From Flavobacterium flevense (GTDB lineage: Bacteria; Bacteroidota; Bacteroidia; Flavobacteriales; Flavobacteriaceae): a DNA stretch of 64,000 bases. The translations under genes and the position numbers were made by a program. This document shows positions 8,733 to 17,342 of this stretch, in pieces. Under the pieces are notes generated by a model that did not search any database, was not told where the DNA came from, and worked only from the letters and a program-made list of their open reading frames with translations. The first letter of the stretch is position 1, and each line of letters starts with the position of its first letter. The stretch covers positions 434,001 through 498,000 of the forward strand of contig NZ_FRCC01000001.1 in the NCBI RefSeq assembly GCF_900142775.1, given 5' to 3'.

Positions 8733-9497
8733 ATGAAAAAACTTTTCAAACTCGTCTTAAATACTATTCCCCGTCCCTTATTAATTCGTTTGAGTTATGT
8801 GGCGCGTCCTGTTATTGCTTTTTCATTAAAAGGCAATAAATATACTGATCCTATTGATGGAAAAAGTTTTAAATCGATGTTGCCGTACGGATACGAAAAA
8901 CAAAGACCCAATGTGCTTTCGCCAAGTACACTTTCACTGGAAAGACATCGTTTATTATGGTTGTATTTAAACGAAGAAACTGATTTTTTTACAGCTCCAA
9001 AAAAAGTATTGCATTTTGCTCCGGAACAGGCTTTTTACAAATTGTTTCGAAAGCAAAAAAACTTAGATTACACCACAACCGATTTATTTTCGCCTTTGGC
9101 AGATGTAAAAGCGGATATTTGTAATCTCCCTTTTGAAGACAATCAATATGATGTCATTCTATGCAATCACGTTTTAGAACACATTCCTGATGATACTAAA
9201 GCGATGCAGGAATTGTATCGGGTGTTAAAACCCGGCGGAATGGCAATTCTTCAAATTCCACAAGATCTGAATCGAGACGTTACTTTTGCAGATGACAGTA
9301 TTACTGATCAAAAAGAACGTGCTAAAATTTTCGGTCAATACGACCACGTACGCATTTACGGTCGTGATTATTTTGCCAAATTAAGAAGTATTGGTTTTAA
9401 AGTCATCGAAGAAGATTATACCAATAAAATTAGTCCGGAATTAGTAGAGAAATATTGTCTGGCTAAAGGAGAAATAATTCCTGTTTGTTTCAAATAA
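8733..9497 (+). CDS. Class I SAM-dependent methyltransferase
   Basis: This 254-residue protein has a methyltransferase fold of the Methyltransf_11 type. KVLHFAPEQAFYKLF is motif I (the glycine-rich loop is replaced by a FAPEQ form seen in some relatives), then ADICNLPFEDNQYDVILCNHVLEHIPDD (in two parts) and RVLKPGGMAILQIP. The first 60 residues, with conserved RPNVLSPSTLSLERHRLLWL, precede the fold. It starts 8 bases after the broken GxxExxY fragment. The substrate cannot be deduced; similar proteins act on small molecules or cell-surface glycans. Confidence 0.85.
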   Translation: MKKLFKLVLNTIPRPLLIRLSYVARPVIAFSLKGNKYTDPIDGKSFKSMLPYGYEKQRPNVLSPSTLSLERHRLLWLYLNEETDFFTAPKKVLHFAPEQAFYKLFRKQKNLDYTTTDLFSPLADVKADICNLPFEDNQYDVILCNHVLEHIPDDTKAMQELYRVLKPGGMAILQIPQDLNRDVTFADDSITDQKERAKIFGQYDHVRIYGRDYFAKLRSIGFKVIEEDYTNKISPELVEKYCLAKGEIIPVCFK

Positions 9498-9574
9498 AAC
9501 AATAAAAGACTACCCTGACTACATAATAATTCATTGCTTAATTTGTTATATTTACACCATAGCAATTAAAAATT

Positions 9575-10831
9575 ATGTCTAAATCTTTTGTTTTTGGAGT
9601 TTTCTTCGTTTTCTTTTTGACTTTAGCAACTGCTCAGGTACAAAACGAGATGGTTCCGCCCTATAACATCAAGACCGTTTCTTTTGTCAGAAACAATGAA
9701 AATATTGTTCCAATTTTTGAATTAGGCAGCACTTTCGAGTTTCAATTTGATGATCTTTTTGGTAATGAAGCTAATTATTATTACGAAATCATTCATTGTG
9801 ATTACAATTGGGTTCCCTCTAATATTCCTAAAAACGAGTACTTACAAGGATTTGACAATCAAAGAATTCAGAATTACTCTAATTCTTTTAATACTTTACA
9901 ACTATATTCCCATTATAATTTAAGTATCCCAAACCAGTTTACCCAACAATTGCGTTTAAGCGGAAATTACATTCTTAAAATATTAAACGACGATAAAGAA
10001 GTTGTTTTTTCGAGGAAATTCAGGCTTTATGAAGATATTGCAACAGTCCCTTTACAAATAAAAAGAGCCCGGAATGTTAGTGTTATTGAGTACAAACACA
10101 ACTTAGATTTTGCAATAAAATCAAGTAATCTTACTTTTCAAAATCCGGTGAAAAACATAAAGGTAATCTTGATTCAAAATGGAAATTTCAATACCGAAAT
10201 AAAAGATATCAAACCACAATATACCATTGGGAATGATTTAATTTACAAATATGATACTGAAACTCAATTTTGGGCAGGAAATGAATTTTTGTATTTTGAA
10301 AATAAAGATATTAGAGTAGCCAACAATTATGTAGCCCGTGTAGACGCCAGTACAGATATTTATAATTGCCTGCTTTATACGAACAACGCCCGAAAAAATC
10401 TTCCATACACCTTATTTCAGGACATCAACGGGAATTTTGCGGTTAAGAATTTAAATGCAGCTAATAACGACATTGAAGCCGATTATGCCTGGGGTTATTT
10501 TAGTCTTTCGGCACCTTCATATCGCCTCGATAAAGGAATTTATGTAAGCGGAATGTTTAATAATTACCTTTTATCTCCGGAAAACAAGATGGATTACAAT
10601 GAAAAGAAAGGTATTTATGAAAAAGCCATTTTAATAAAACAAGGTTTTACAAACTATCATTACGTAATTGCTGACAGTAAAGGAGTCATTGATAATGAGA
10701 ATGCCATAGACGGAAATTTTTATCAAACAGAGAATGAATACAACGTTTTAGTGTACTATAGAGAAAACACAGGACGCTATGACAGAATCATCGGAAAAGG
10801 CACTGCTAACTCCCTGAACATCATTAATTAA
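9575..10831 (+). CDS. DUF5103 family protein, type IX secretion plug-type protein
   Basis: This 418-residue protein has a signal peptide (KSFVFGVFFVFFLTLATAQ) and then a beta-rich body. It matches what I recall as DUF5103, since renamed for the plug that closes the SprA translocon of the type IX secretion system in Flavobacterium. Supporting stretches are VPPYNIKTVSF, FDDLFGNEANYYYEIIHCDY, WVPSNIPKNEYLQGFDNQRI and the end region VYYRENTGRYDRIIGKG. It is the first gene of the conserved run plug-apaG-pruA. The family call is good; the plug role follows the family and is not shown here. A T9SS cargo occurs further on in this window. Confidence 0.82.
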   Translation: MSKSFVFGVFFVFFLTLATAQVQNEMVPPYNIKTVSFVRNNENIVPIFELGSTFEFQFDDLFGNEANYYYEIIHCDYNWVPSNIPKNEYLQGFDNQRIQNYSNSFNTLQLYSHYNLSIPNQFTQQLRLSGNYILKILNDDKEVVFSRKFRLYEDIATVPLQIKRARNVSVIEYKHNLDFAIKSSNLTFQNPVKNIKVILIQNGNFNTEIKDIKPQYTIGNDLIYKYDTETQFWAGNEFLYFENKDIRVANNYVARVDASTDIYNCLLYTNNARKNLPYTLFQDINGNFAVKNLNAANNDIEADYAWGYFSLSAPSYRLDKGIYVSGMFNNYLLSPENKMDYNEKKGIYEKAILIKQGFTNYHYVIADSKGVIDNENAIDGNFYQTENEYNVLVYYRENTGRYDRIIGKGTANSLNIIN

Positions 10832-10871
10832 AAAAAGTTTTAAAAATAAGGAATACGAAATGAAAATTTTG

Positions 10872-10879
10872 TAATTTTG
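10872..10879 (+). promoter_or_regulatory. Promoter -7 box of apaG
   Basis: TAATTTTG fits TAnnTTTG and lies 31 bases before the apaG start. Confidence 0.5.
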
Positions 10880-10910
10880 CACGTATTAAACATAGATTTA
10901 ATATATTACT

Positions 10911-11297
10911 ATGGTTTCTCAAATAACAAGAGGCATAAAAATAACAGTTTTGACTAGTTTTGAAGGTACTTACTTCAAAAACTACAAGATTCACTTTGCC
11001 TTTAGTTACCACATCACCATTGAAAACCACAGTAAAGACTCCGTACAACTTACTTCACGTCACTGGGAAATATTTGATTCTTTAAATAATATTGAAGTTG
11101 TAGATGGAGAAGGGATCATCGGTAAAAAACCTGTTTTAAAACCCGGAGAAAATCATACTTACAGTTCAGGTTGTTTGCTTTCATCTCCTTATGGCGCTAT
11201 GAAAGGTCATTTCAACATGATCAATTTTACAAACACCAAGACTTTTAAGGTAATCATCCCTACTTTTAGATTATGCGCTCCATTTGCATTAAATTAA
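10911..11297 (+). CDS. apaG: ApaG (Co2+/Mg2+ efflux-associated) domain protein
   Basis: This 128-residue single-domain protein shows the ApaG beta-sandwich signatures FAFSYHITIENHSKDSVQLT, SRHWEIFDSLNNIEVVDGEG, VIG-like IIGKKPVLKPGENHTYSSG and the end PTFRLCAPFALN. Enterobacterial ApaG has been linked to Co2+ resistance and Mg2+ efflux, but its molecular action is unknown. The usual length is about 125-130. It has its own promoter box and lies 157 bases before pruA. Confidence 0.93.
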   Translation: MVSQITRGIKITVLTSFEGTYFKNYKIHFAFSYHITIENHSKDSVQLTSRHWEIFDSLNNIEVVDGEGIIGKKPVLKPGENHTYSSGCLLSSPYGAMKGHFNMINFTNTKTFKVIIPTFRLCAPFALN

Positions 11298-11362
11298 CAT
11301 TTAACCGCATGATTTTACAACTTATTATAGCTTCATTATAAAAGTTTTAAATTCTCCTTTTG

Positions 11363-11370
11363 TAATTTTG
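11363..11370 (+). promoter_or_regulatory. Promoter -7 box of pruA
   Basis: TAATTTTG matches TAnnTTTG; it lies 84 bases before the pruA ATG, implying a leader of about 75 bases. Confidence 0.5.
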
Positions 11371-11453
11371 TTAGCATACCTGATTATTCGCAACTTTCGA
11401 ATATATTTTTCTAACCTATCTGAAACGCTTTTAGATAAATAAAATACAACAAT

Positions 11454-13082
11454 ATGTTAAAAGGATTTTTTAAAGTACCCAAAGCTATCAACGAACCCGT
11501 AAAAGGATATGCTCCTGATTCTCCCGAAAAAGAAGCCGTTTTATCTGCTTACAAAAAAATGTGGAATGCTAAAATTGACGTTCCGCTATACATTGGAAAA
11601 GAAGAAATCAGAACCGGAAATACTCAAAACATTACTCCTCCGCACGATCATAAACATATAGTAGGAACTTATCATCTTGCCGAAAAAAAACATGTTGAAA
11701 GTGCTATTAGTAACGCATTAGAATCTAGACAAGCATGGGTTAATATGGCTTGGGAACAGCGTGCCGCTATTTTCCTGAAAGCAGCCGAATTAATTGCAGG
11801 ACCTTACAGAGCCCGAATTAATGCCGCAACGATGATTGGTCAGTCTAAAAATATTCATCAGGCAGAAATTGATGCTTCCTGTGAGTTAATTGACTTCTTG
11901 CGTTTTAATGTCGAATTCATGACACAAATATATGCTGACCAGCCTACTTCGGATTCCAGCATTTGGAACAGACTCGAATACCGTCCGCTGGAAGGTTTTA
12001 TTTATGCCATCACCCCTTTTAACTTTACGGCTATTGCTGCTAACTTGCCTGCAAGTGCTGCTATGATGGGAAATGTGGTAGTATGGAAACCGAGTGACAG
12101 TCAGGTTTTTTCGGCAAAAATTATTATCGAAGTTTTCAAAGAAGCAGGCCTTCCTGATGGTGTTATTAATGTAGTTTTTGGTGATGCTGCCATGATTACG
12201 GATACCATTTTAGCAAGCCGTGATTTTGCAGGATTGCATTTTACCGGTTCCACTCATGTGTTTAAAGATTTGTGGGCAAAAATTGGAGCTAACATTCATC
12301 ATTACAAAACTTATCCAAGAATTGTAGGTGAAACAGGTGGAAAAGACTTTATTATGGTTCATCCAAGTGCCAATGTAAAGCAAGCCGTTACCGGAATGGT
12401 ACGTGGTGCATTTGAATTTCAGGGGCAAAAATGTTCCGCCGCATCCAGAGTTTATGTTCCAAAAAGTTTATGGCCTGCCATTAAAGACCAATTGACAACG
12501 GATATTAAATCGCTAAAAATGGGTTCTCCGGAAGATTTTGGGAATTTTATCACAGCTGTAATCCACGAAGGCTCTTTTGATAAATTAGCCGGATATATTG
12601 ACAGAGCTAAAAATGATGCCGATGCCGAAATTATCATCGGAGGGAATTATGACAAATCAATTGGTTATTTTATTGAGCCAACCGTTATCCTAACCACAAA
12701 TCCAAAATACGTTACGATGAAAACCGAATTATTTGGTCCTGTTTTAACTATTTACATTTATGAAGATGCTCATTGGGCAGAAACCTTAAAACTTATCGAC
12801 GAAACATCTGATTATGCACTTACGGGAGCTATTTTTAGTCAGGATCGTTATGCTATTGAAGAAGCGACTGTAAAATTACAAAATGCATCAGGGAATTTAT
12901 ACATCAATGATAAACCTACGGGAGCCGTTGTGGGACAACAACCTTTTGGTGGTGCCAGAGCATCGGGAACGAATGATAAAGCAGGTTCTGTTTTAAACTT
13001 ATTGCGTTGGGTTTCGCCAAGAACGATTAAAGAAGTTTTTGTCTCTCCGGAAGATTACAGATATCCGTTTTTAGGAGAATAA
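11454..13082 (+). CDS. pruA: L-glutamate gamma-semialdehyde dehydrogenase (1-pyrroline-5-carboxylate dehydrogenase)
   Basis: The enzyme oxidises glutamate semialdehyde, from proline breakdown, to glutamate with NAD+. The 542-residue length is that of the stand-alone long form common in Bacteroidota and eukaryotes. Aldehyde-dehydrogenase motifs are present: FTGSTHVFK (NAD-binding glycine), VGETGGKDFIMVHP with the general-base Glu, the nucleophile Cys in EFQGQKCSAASRVYVP, and ELFGPVLTIYIYED. The end PFGGARASGTNDKAGSVLNL is typical of P5C dehydrogenases. No proline dehydrogenase gene is adjacent. A strong hairpin terminator follows. Confidence 0.96.
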   Translation: MLKGFFKVPKAINEPVKGYAPDSPEKEAVLSAYKKMWNAKIDVPLYIGKEEIRTGNTQNITPPHDHKHIVGTYHLAEKKHVESAISNALESRQAWVNMAWEQRAAIFLKAAELIAGPYRARINAATMIGQSKNIHQAEIDASCELIDFLRFNVEFMTQIYADQPTSDSSIWNRLEYRPLEGFIYAITPFNFTAIAANLPASAAMMGNVVVWKPSDSQVFSAKIIIEVFKEAGLPDGVINVVFGDAAMITDTILASRDFAGLHFTGSTHVFKDLWAKIGANIHHYKTYPRIVGETGGKDFIMVHPSANVKQAVTGMVRGAFEFQGQKCSAASRVYVPKSLWPAIKDQLTTDIKSLKMGSPEDFGNFITAVIHEGSFDKLAGYIDRAKNDADAEIIIGGNYDKSIGYFIEPTVILTTNPKYVTMKTELFGPVLTIYIYEDAHWAETLKLIDETSDYALTGAIFSQDRYAIEEATVKLQNASGNLYINDKPTGAVVGQQPFGGARASGTNDKAGSVLNLLRWVSPRTIKEVFVSPEDYRYPFLGE

Positions 13083-13123
13083 TACGAAGTTAGTACGAAG
13101 TTGGAAGTACTAAAATGATAATC

Positions 13124-13176
13124 AAAAACGCCACAGAATTCAATTACTTGAATTCTGTGGCGTTTTATTTTTTTTA
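13124..13176. terminator. Strong bidirectional terminator between pruA and the DUF2490 gene
   Basis: The perfect arms AACGCCACAGAATTCAA and TTGAATTCTGTGGCGTT surround a four-base loop and are flanked by A and T runs on the two sides. It can end both convergent genes. Confidence 0.9.
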
Positions 13177-13183
13177 TGAAAAT

Positions 13184-13855
13184 CTAAAAAGGCAGACTAT
13201 TAAAAACCATAATCTGAAATTGTGCTCTGCTGTTATTGGCCATCATTTGCGACATAATGCCCGCTTCAACTTTTATACTTTTGTTAAAACAATAACCAAT
13301 TCCGCCATAAAGTCGATTTCGATCAAACTGATTCTGCTCAGTATTCAGGAAGATTTCATTGTATGCAGAAGCATAAATGGCATTTTTTTCCATCTCTTTT
13401 TTATTAATAGGAATATTCAAAGAAAGGAAATAACGCAATCGCAATTTGAAATCATCTTTTACAAATCGCTCTTCAACGCGGTAACGATGCTGAATATTGA
13501 TTCTGCCAAATTGTTGTTTGCTAATAAACTGTTGAAAAATGCGATGCTCATCAGTTTCCAGTTTATCATCCGTTCCTGCCACATAAGGTTCGGAATGAAT
13601 GTAAGCATATCCTAATAAAAGATTATTATTGTTTTCGGATAAATTATAGCCAATACCTGTTCGCAATAATAATTGTTCCAGATCTCCGGCAAAATTATAG
13701 TTTCGATATTGCACTTCGTTATGCCAGTTCCAGCGATTGTTTATTTTTTGATTGCCAAAATATAAAAACCAGTTTCCAGTATCTGTTTTTTGTGCGTTTA
13801 CATTAGCAGCTAAAAGCAATACTAACAAAAAGCAGCATGATTGTAATTTATTCAT
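13184..13855 (-). CDS. DUF2490 family outer-membrane beta-barrel-like protein
   Basis: This 223-residue protein has a signal peptide (CCFLLVLLLAANVNAQ) followed by WFLYFGNQKINNRWNWHNEV, RTGIGYNLSENNNNLLLGYA and HRIFQQFISKQQFGRINIQH. These are characteristic of DUF2490, a family of predicted small outer-membrane barrels in Bacteroidota. Alternating aromatic and polar residues and the final NSLPF, ending in an aromatic residue, fit a barrel. The function is unknown. It is a single gene between a shared terminator and a palindromic intergenic element. Confidence 0.85.
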   Translation of the reverse strand: MNKLQSCCFLLVLLLAANVNAQKTDTGNWFLYFGNQKINNRWNWHNEVQYRNYNFAGDLEQLLLRTGIGYNLSENNNNLLLGYAYIHSEPYVAGTDDKLETDEHRIFQQFISKQQFGRINIQHRYRVEERFVKDDFKLRLRYFLSLNIPINKKEMEKNAIYASAYNEIFLNTEQNQFDRNRLYGGIGYCFNKSIKVEAGIMSQMMANNSRAQFQIMVFNSLPF

Positions 13856-13920
13856 CTTTATAATTTTGAAATATTTAAAGTTAAAATCCTTGAAGCTTGT
13901 TTTAAATTCATAAAAATTAA

Positions 13921-13993
13921 TTTTCCCGAACCCTAAAGGATGTAATTTTGATGAATTTTCAAGAAATTTTTCACCCTTTAGGGATGGGGAAAA
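13921..13993. repeat. Long imperfect inverted repeat (REP-like) between two minus-strand genes
   Basis: The left arm has TTTTCCC followed by CCCTAAAGG and the right arm has CCTTTAGGG followed by GGGGAAAA, about 18 paired bases around a 30-40 base AT-rich middle. It lies between rsmG and the DUF2490 gene. It lacks a good T run on the minus strand, so it looks more like a dispersed palindrome than a terminator. Confidence 0.6.
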
Positions 13994-14019
13994 GAAAATT
14001 TATTTTTTTATTATAAATT

Positions 14020-14649
14020 TTAAACCACAAATTTTAATGGCAAATGCACTACTTTTTTGGTTTCAAAAAATTCGTCTTTAAAAAAATCAACTAAATCATA
14101 TTGGGTTGCTTTGGGAAAATCAGCCAATTCTTCGGTTAAATCGCCGCCTTTAAGATACAGAATTCCGTTTTTTAACTCGTGTTTTTGTTGTTTTTTGATT
14201 TTGGTTTTTACCCAGGAAACAAAATCCGGCATGTTCGTAACCGCACGGCTTACAATAAAATCAAAATCGCCTTTTACATTTTCGGCACGAATTTGCTCTG
14301 CTTTTACATTTTTCAAACCCAGAGCATCAGCAACACCTTGTACTACTTTTATTTTTTTTGCAATCACATCAATCAGATAAAAACGGGTTTCGGGAAATAA
14401 GATTGCCAATGGAATTCCAGGAAATCCGCCGCCGGTTCCCACATCGAGCACATAACTTCCGGGTTCAAATTTCATAATTTTAGCAATCCCTAGAGAATGC
14501 AAAACGTGTTTAGTGTATAAGGAATCAATATCTTTTCGGGAGATTACATTTATTTTTTCGTTCCAATCGTGGTATAAAAAATCTAGTTTTTGAAATTGTT
14601 CTTTTTGAATATCGGTCAAATCCGGAAAATAGCGCAATATTTCGTCCAT
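14020..14649 (-). CDS. rsmG: 16S rRNA (guanine-527-N7)-methyltransferase RsmG
   Basis: The enzyme methylates G527 of 16S rRNA. At 209 residues it has the usual length. It shows the family SAM-binding motif VLDVGTGGGFPGIPLAI, then FYLIDVIAKKIKVVQGVADA, VKAEQIRAENVKGDFDFIVS with RAVTNMP, and LYLKGGDL. The N-terminal helical part (FLYHDWNEKINVISRKDID) is also typical. A minus-strand -7 box TACTTTTG (plus-strand 14666-14673) lies 17 bases upstream of the start. The divergent desaturase gene starts 109 bases away. Confidence 0.96.
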   Translation of the reverse strand: MDEILRYFPDLTDIQKEQFQKLDFLYHDWNEKINVISRKDIDSLYTKHVLHSLGIAKIMKFEPGSYVLDVGTGGGFPGIPLAILFPETRFYLIDVIAKKIKVVQGVADALGLKNVKAEQIRAENVKGDFDFIVSRAVTNMPDFVSWVKTKIKKQQKHELKNGILYLKGGDLTEELADFPKATQYDLVDFFKDEFFETKKVVHLPLKFVV

Positions 14650-14665
14650 CGTTTTATTTTTTTAA

Positions 14666-14673
14666 CAAAAGTA
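14666..14673 (-). promoter_or_regulatory. Promoter -7 box of rsmG
   Basis: On the minus strand the sequence reads TACTTTTG, matching TAnnTTTG, 17 bases before the start codon. Confidence 0.5.
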
Positions 14674-14731
14674 CTATTTTTAAGTTTGAAATATTTAACT
14701 CAATTTTGCAGAGTTAAAATTTATAAATAAT

Positions 14732-14739
14732 TATCTTTG
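14732..14739 (+). promoter_or_regulatory. Promoter -7 box of the desaturase gene
   Basis: TATCTTTG matches TAnnTTTG, 20 bases before the ATG at 14759. A transcript beginning here would leave almost no leader for the alternative TTG at 14750, which supports the ATG as the start. Confidence 0.55.
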
Positions 14740-14758
14740 AACGCTATTTTTGAATTAT

Positions 14759-15853
14759 ATGAATACAACCGCACCTACATTTGCTAAGCAAGACAAACTA
14801 AAGTTTTTTAGAACGCTTAACTCGCGGGTAAACAATTACTTCAAAGAAAATAATATTTCAAAAGCAGGTAATTGGAAACTCCATTTAAAAGCGATTATAC
14901 TTTTTACTATTTTCCTTGTTCCTTATTTTTTAATTCTCACAAGTGATATGCCTTTTTGGGTGCATCTGCTTTTAACTATTGTTATGGGAATTGGTATGGC
15001 CGGACTGGGAATGAATGTAATGCATGATGGGAATCATGGATCTTATTCGAATAAAAACTGGGTCAACAAAATCATGGGTGGAACCATTTATGTTTTAGCC
15101 GGAAATGTCTATAACTGGCAGGTACAACATAATGTGTTGCACCATACCTACACCAATATTCCCGGTCATGATGAAGATTTAGACGCCGGAAGAATCATTC
15201 GTTTTACTAAAAGTGCTAAATGGCATAGTTTCCATCGTTTTCAACATTATTATTCAGTTTTTCTATATGGATTACTGACTTTTAATTGGGCAATTACAAC
15301 TGATTTTAAGCAAATGAGGAACTATCTGAAAAGAAAATTATCTTATGGAGAACCTAAAAGTCCTAAAATTTTATGGACTACTTTAATCATCACTAAGATT
15401 ATTTATGTTGCTATCTGGATTGTTTTACCTATTGTTATTGGAATTGTCTGGTGGAAAGTATTAATTGGATTTTTCATCATGCACTATACTGCCGGATTAA
15501 TTTTAAGCATTGTATTCCAATTGGCTCACGTGGTTGAAGAAACCGAAAATCCTTCACCAAATGAGTTAGGCGAAATGGAAAATACCTGGGCAATTCACCA
15601 ATTGTTTACTACAACGAATTTTGCTCCTAAAAATCGATTGGTAAACTGGTACACCGGAGGCTTAAACCATCAGATAGAGCATCATATTTTTCCAAATATC
15701 AGTCACATTCATTATGGTAAAATTGCAAAAATTGTTCGCGAAACCGCACAGGAATGCAACTTACCTTATTACGAATACAAAACAATGCGAGATGCTGTCA
15801 TTGCACATTTCAGGCATTTAAAAGAATTAGGAATGAAACCAGAAATGGCTTAA
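14759..15853 (+). CDS. Membrane fatty-acid desaturase (acyl-CoA/acyl-lipid type)
   Basis: This 364-residue di-iron membrane desaturase introduces double bonds into acyl chains. The three histidine boxes are clear: HDGNHGS, HNVLHHTY and the C-terminal HQIEHHIFP (QxxHH form, typical of front-end and acyl-lipid desaturases). A further His lies in FQLAHVVEE. Hydrophobic segments occur at about residues 40-60, 65-85, 160-180 and 210-260. I place the start at the ATG at 14759 rather than the TTG three codons earlier. The regiospecificity cannot be told from sequence; a role in membrane fluidity is likely. Confidence 0.92.
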   Translation: MNTTAPTFAKQDKLKFFRTLNSRVNNYFKENNISKAGNWKLHLKAIILFTIFLVPYFLILTSDMPFWVHLLLTIVMGIGMAGLGMNVMHDGNHGSYSNKNWVNKIMGGTIYVLAGNVYNWQVQHNVLHHTYTNIPGHDEDLDAGRIIRFTKSAKWHSFHRFQHYYSVFLYGLLTFNWAITTDFKQMRNYLKRKLSYGEPKSPKILWTTLIITKIIYVAIWIVLPIVIGIVWWKVLIGFFIMHYTAGLILSIVFQLAHVVEETENPSPNELGEMENTWAIHQLFTTTNFAPKNRLVNWYTGGLNHQIEHHIFPNISHIHYGKIAKIVRETAQECNLPYYEYKTMRDAVIAHFRHLKELGMKPEMA

Positions 15854-15956
15854 CAATAAACAAGTACTTTGGTACTTTTGAATAATAATTAATTAAAATA
15901 AATAATTAACCACCCTGTATTCCATAAAGATCTTCAGGGCTATCAACACTTTATTA

Positions 15957-17147
15957 ATGAGTAATCCACTTTCAGACAGAATTAACAATCTTGCTACATC
16001 ACAAACATTAGCAATGGCAGCTTTGGCTAGAGAATTAAAAGCGCAAGGTAAAGACATTATCAGTTTAAGTTTAGGAGAACCTGACTTTAACACGCCTGAT
16101 TTCATCAAAGAAGCCGCTAAAAAAGCGATTGACGAAAACTACAGCACGTATTCTCCGGTTGACGGATATGCTGAATTGAAAGATGCTATCTGCAGAAAAT
16201 TCAAAAGAGACAACGATTTAGATTACAAACCAGCAAACATTGTAGTTTCAACAGGAGCAAAACAATCTTTATACAACATTGCACAGGTAATGTTAAACGA
16301 TGGTGACGAAGTAATCTTGCCAGCACCTTACTGGGTTTCTTACTTCGAAATCGTAAAATTATCAGGTGGTGTTCCTGTAGAAGTTCCCACTTCTGTAGAA
16401 ACTGATTTCAAAATCACACCAGAACAATTAGAGGCAGCTATCACACCAAAAACAAAAATGATGTGGTTTTCTTCTCCTTGTAATCCTTCAGGATCTGTTT
16501 ACAGCCGTGAAGAATTAACTGCACTTGGTAAAGTTTTAGAAAAATATCCAAACATATATATCGTTGCTGATGAAATCTATGAGCACATTAATTTCTCAGG
16601 AACTTTCTGTAGTATCGCTTCTATTCCAGGATTATTCGACAGAACAATTACTGTAAACGGAGTTGCAAAAGCTTTCGCAATGACAGGATACAGAATTGGA
16701 TACATTGGAGCACCTGAATTTATTGCAAAAGCTTGTACTAAAATTCAAGGTCAGGTAACTTCAGGAGCTAATTCAGTGGCACAACGTGCTACAATTACCG
16801 CTGTAGATGCTGATCCATCTGTATTGAACCACATGGTTCAAGCTTTCCACAGCCGTAGAGATTTAGTTGTTGGATTATTGAAAGAAATTCCAGGAGTAAA
16901 AATTAACGTTCCAGAAGGTGCATTTTATGTATTCCCAGACGTTTCTTCTTTCTTTGGAAAAACACTAAAAGGAACTGAAATTAAAGATGCAAACGATGTT
17001 TCTATGTATCTTTTGGCTGAAGCCAATGTAGCAACCGTAACTGGTGACGCTTTTGGTAATCCAAACTGTATCCGTTTCTCTTATGCTACTAGCGACGAAT
17101 TGTTGAAAGAAGCATTAAAAAGAATTAAAGACGCTTTAGCAGGATAG
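15957..17147 (+). CDS. Pyridoxal-phosphate aminotransferase, aspartate aminotransferase type
   Basis: This 396-residue class I aminotransferase probably transfers the amino group between aspartate and 2-oxoglutarate in the cytoplasm. Fold type I motifs are visible: SLGEPDFNTPDFI near the N-terminus, VSTGAKQSLYNIAQVM, SSPCNPSGSVYSREEL with the cofactor Asn, VADEIYEHINF with Asp and Tyr, the Schiff-base Lys in TVNGVAKAFAMTGYRIGY, and the substrate-carboxylate Arg in CIRFSYATS. This layout is the Ig-subfamily (Thermus-like AspB) form. It is followed by a run of 7-base tandem repeats and a terminator. Confidence 0.92.
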   Translation: MSNPLSDRINNLATSQTLAMAALARELKAQGKDIISLSLGEPDFNTPDFIKEAAKKAIDENYSTYSPVDGYAELKDAICRKFKRDNDLDYKPANIVVSTGAKQSLYNIAQVMLNDGDEVILPAPYWVSYFEIVKLSGGVPVEVPTSVETDFKITPEQLEAAITPKTKMMWFSSPCNPSGSVYSREELTALGKVLEKYPNIYIVADEIYEHINFSGTFCSIASIPGLFDRTITVNGVAKAFAMTGYRIGYIGAPEFIAKACTKIQGQVTSGANSVAQRATITAVDADPSVLNHMVQAFHSRRDLVVGLLKEIPGVKINVPEGAFYVFPDVSSFFGKTLKGTEIKDANDVSMYLLAEANVATVTGDAFGNPNCIRFSYATSDELLKEALKRIKDALAG

Positions 17148-17154
17148 TCTAAAA

Positions 17155-17197
17155 TTAGAAGTCAGGAGTTAGAAGTTAGAAGTTAGAAGTTAGAAAG
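17155..17197. repeat. Tandem 7-base repeat after the aminotransferase gene
   Basis: The unit AGAAGTT occurs about four times in a row, preceded by diverged copies. It begins within ten bases of the stop codon and is followed by a terminator hairpin. No function is evident. Confidence 0.6.
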
Positions 17198-17218
17198 CTA
17201 ACTCCAAATTATACAATC

Positions 17219-17249
17219 AGCCTCAAGGAAACTTGGGGCTTTTTTTTTG
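17219..17249 (+). terminator. Terminator hairpin, copy 1 of a three-copy family
   Basis: GCCTCAAG and CTTGGGGC pair around GAAA and are followed by nine T. Almost the same 24-27 bases recur at 19223 and 21365. Confidence 0.85.
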
Positions 17250-17302
17250 ACTATAACTATTTAAAAACCTTAACATTAGAACATATTTTCAATAAATTTA
17301 AT

Positions 17303-17330
17303 TAAATTTGCAATTCGCGAATCGCAAATT
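17303..17330 (+). promoter_or_regulatory. Promoter -7 box overlapped by a 26-base palindromic operator
   Basis: TAAATTTG (17303-17310) matches TAnnTTTG. Overlapping it, bases 17305-17330 form a 26-base palindrome centred between 17317 and 17318 with one mismatched pair (A17312/C17323); the core is ATTCGCGAAT and the ends AATTTGC/GCAAATT. It covers the expected transcription start, 13 bases before the ATG at 17343, as expected of an autorepressor site for the winged-helix protein that follows. Confidence 0.65.
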
Positions 17331-17342
17331 AAAAATTAACCT

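Noticed and set aside
17155-17197. Possible CRISPR-like array
   Set aside because: The units are 7 bases with no spacers, so this is a simple tandem repeat. No CRISPR array or cas gene was seen in the window.
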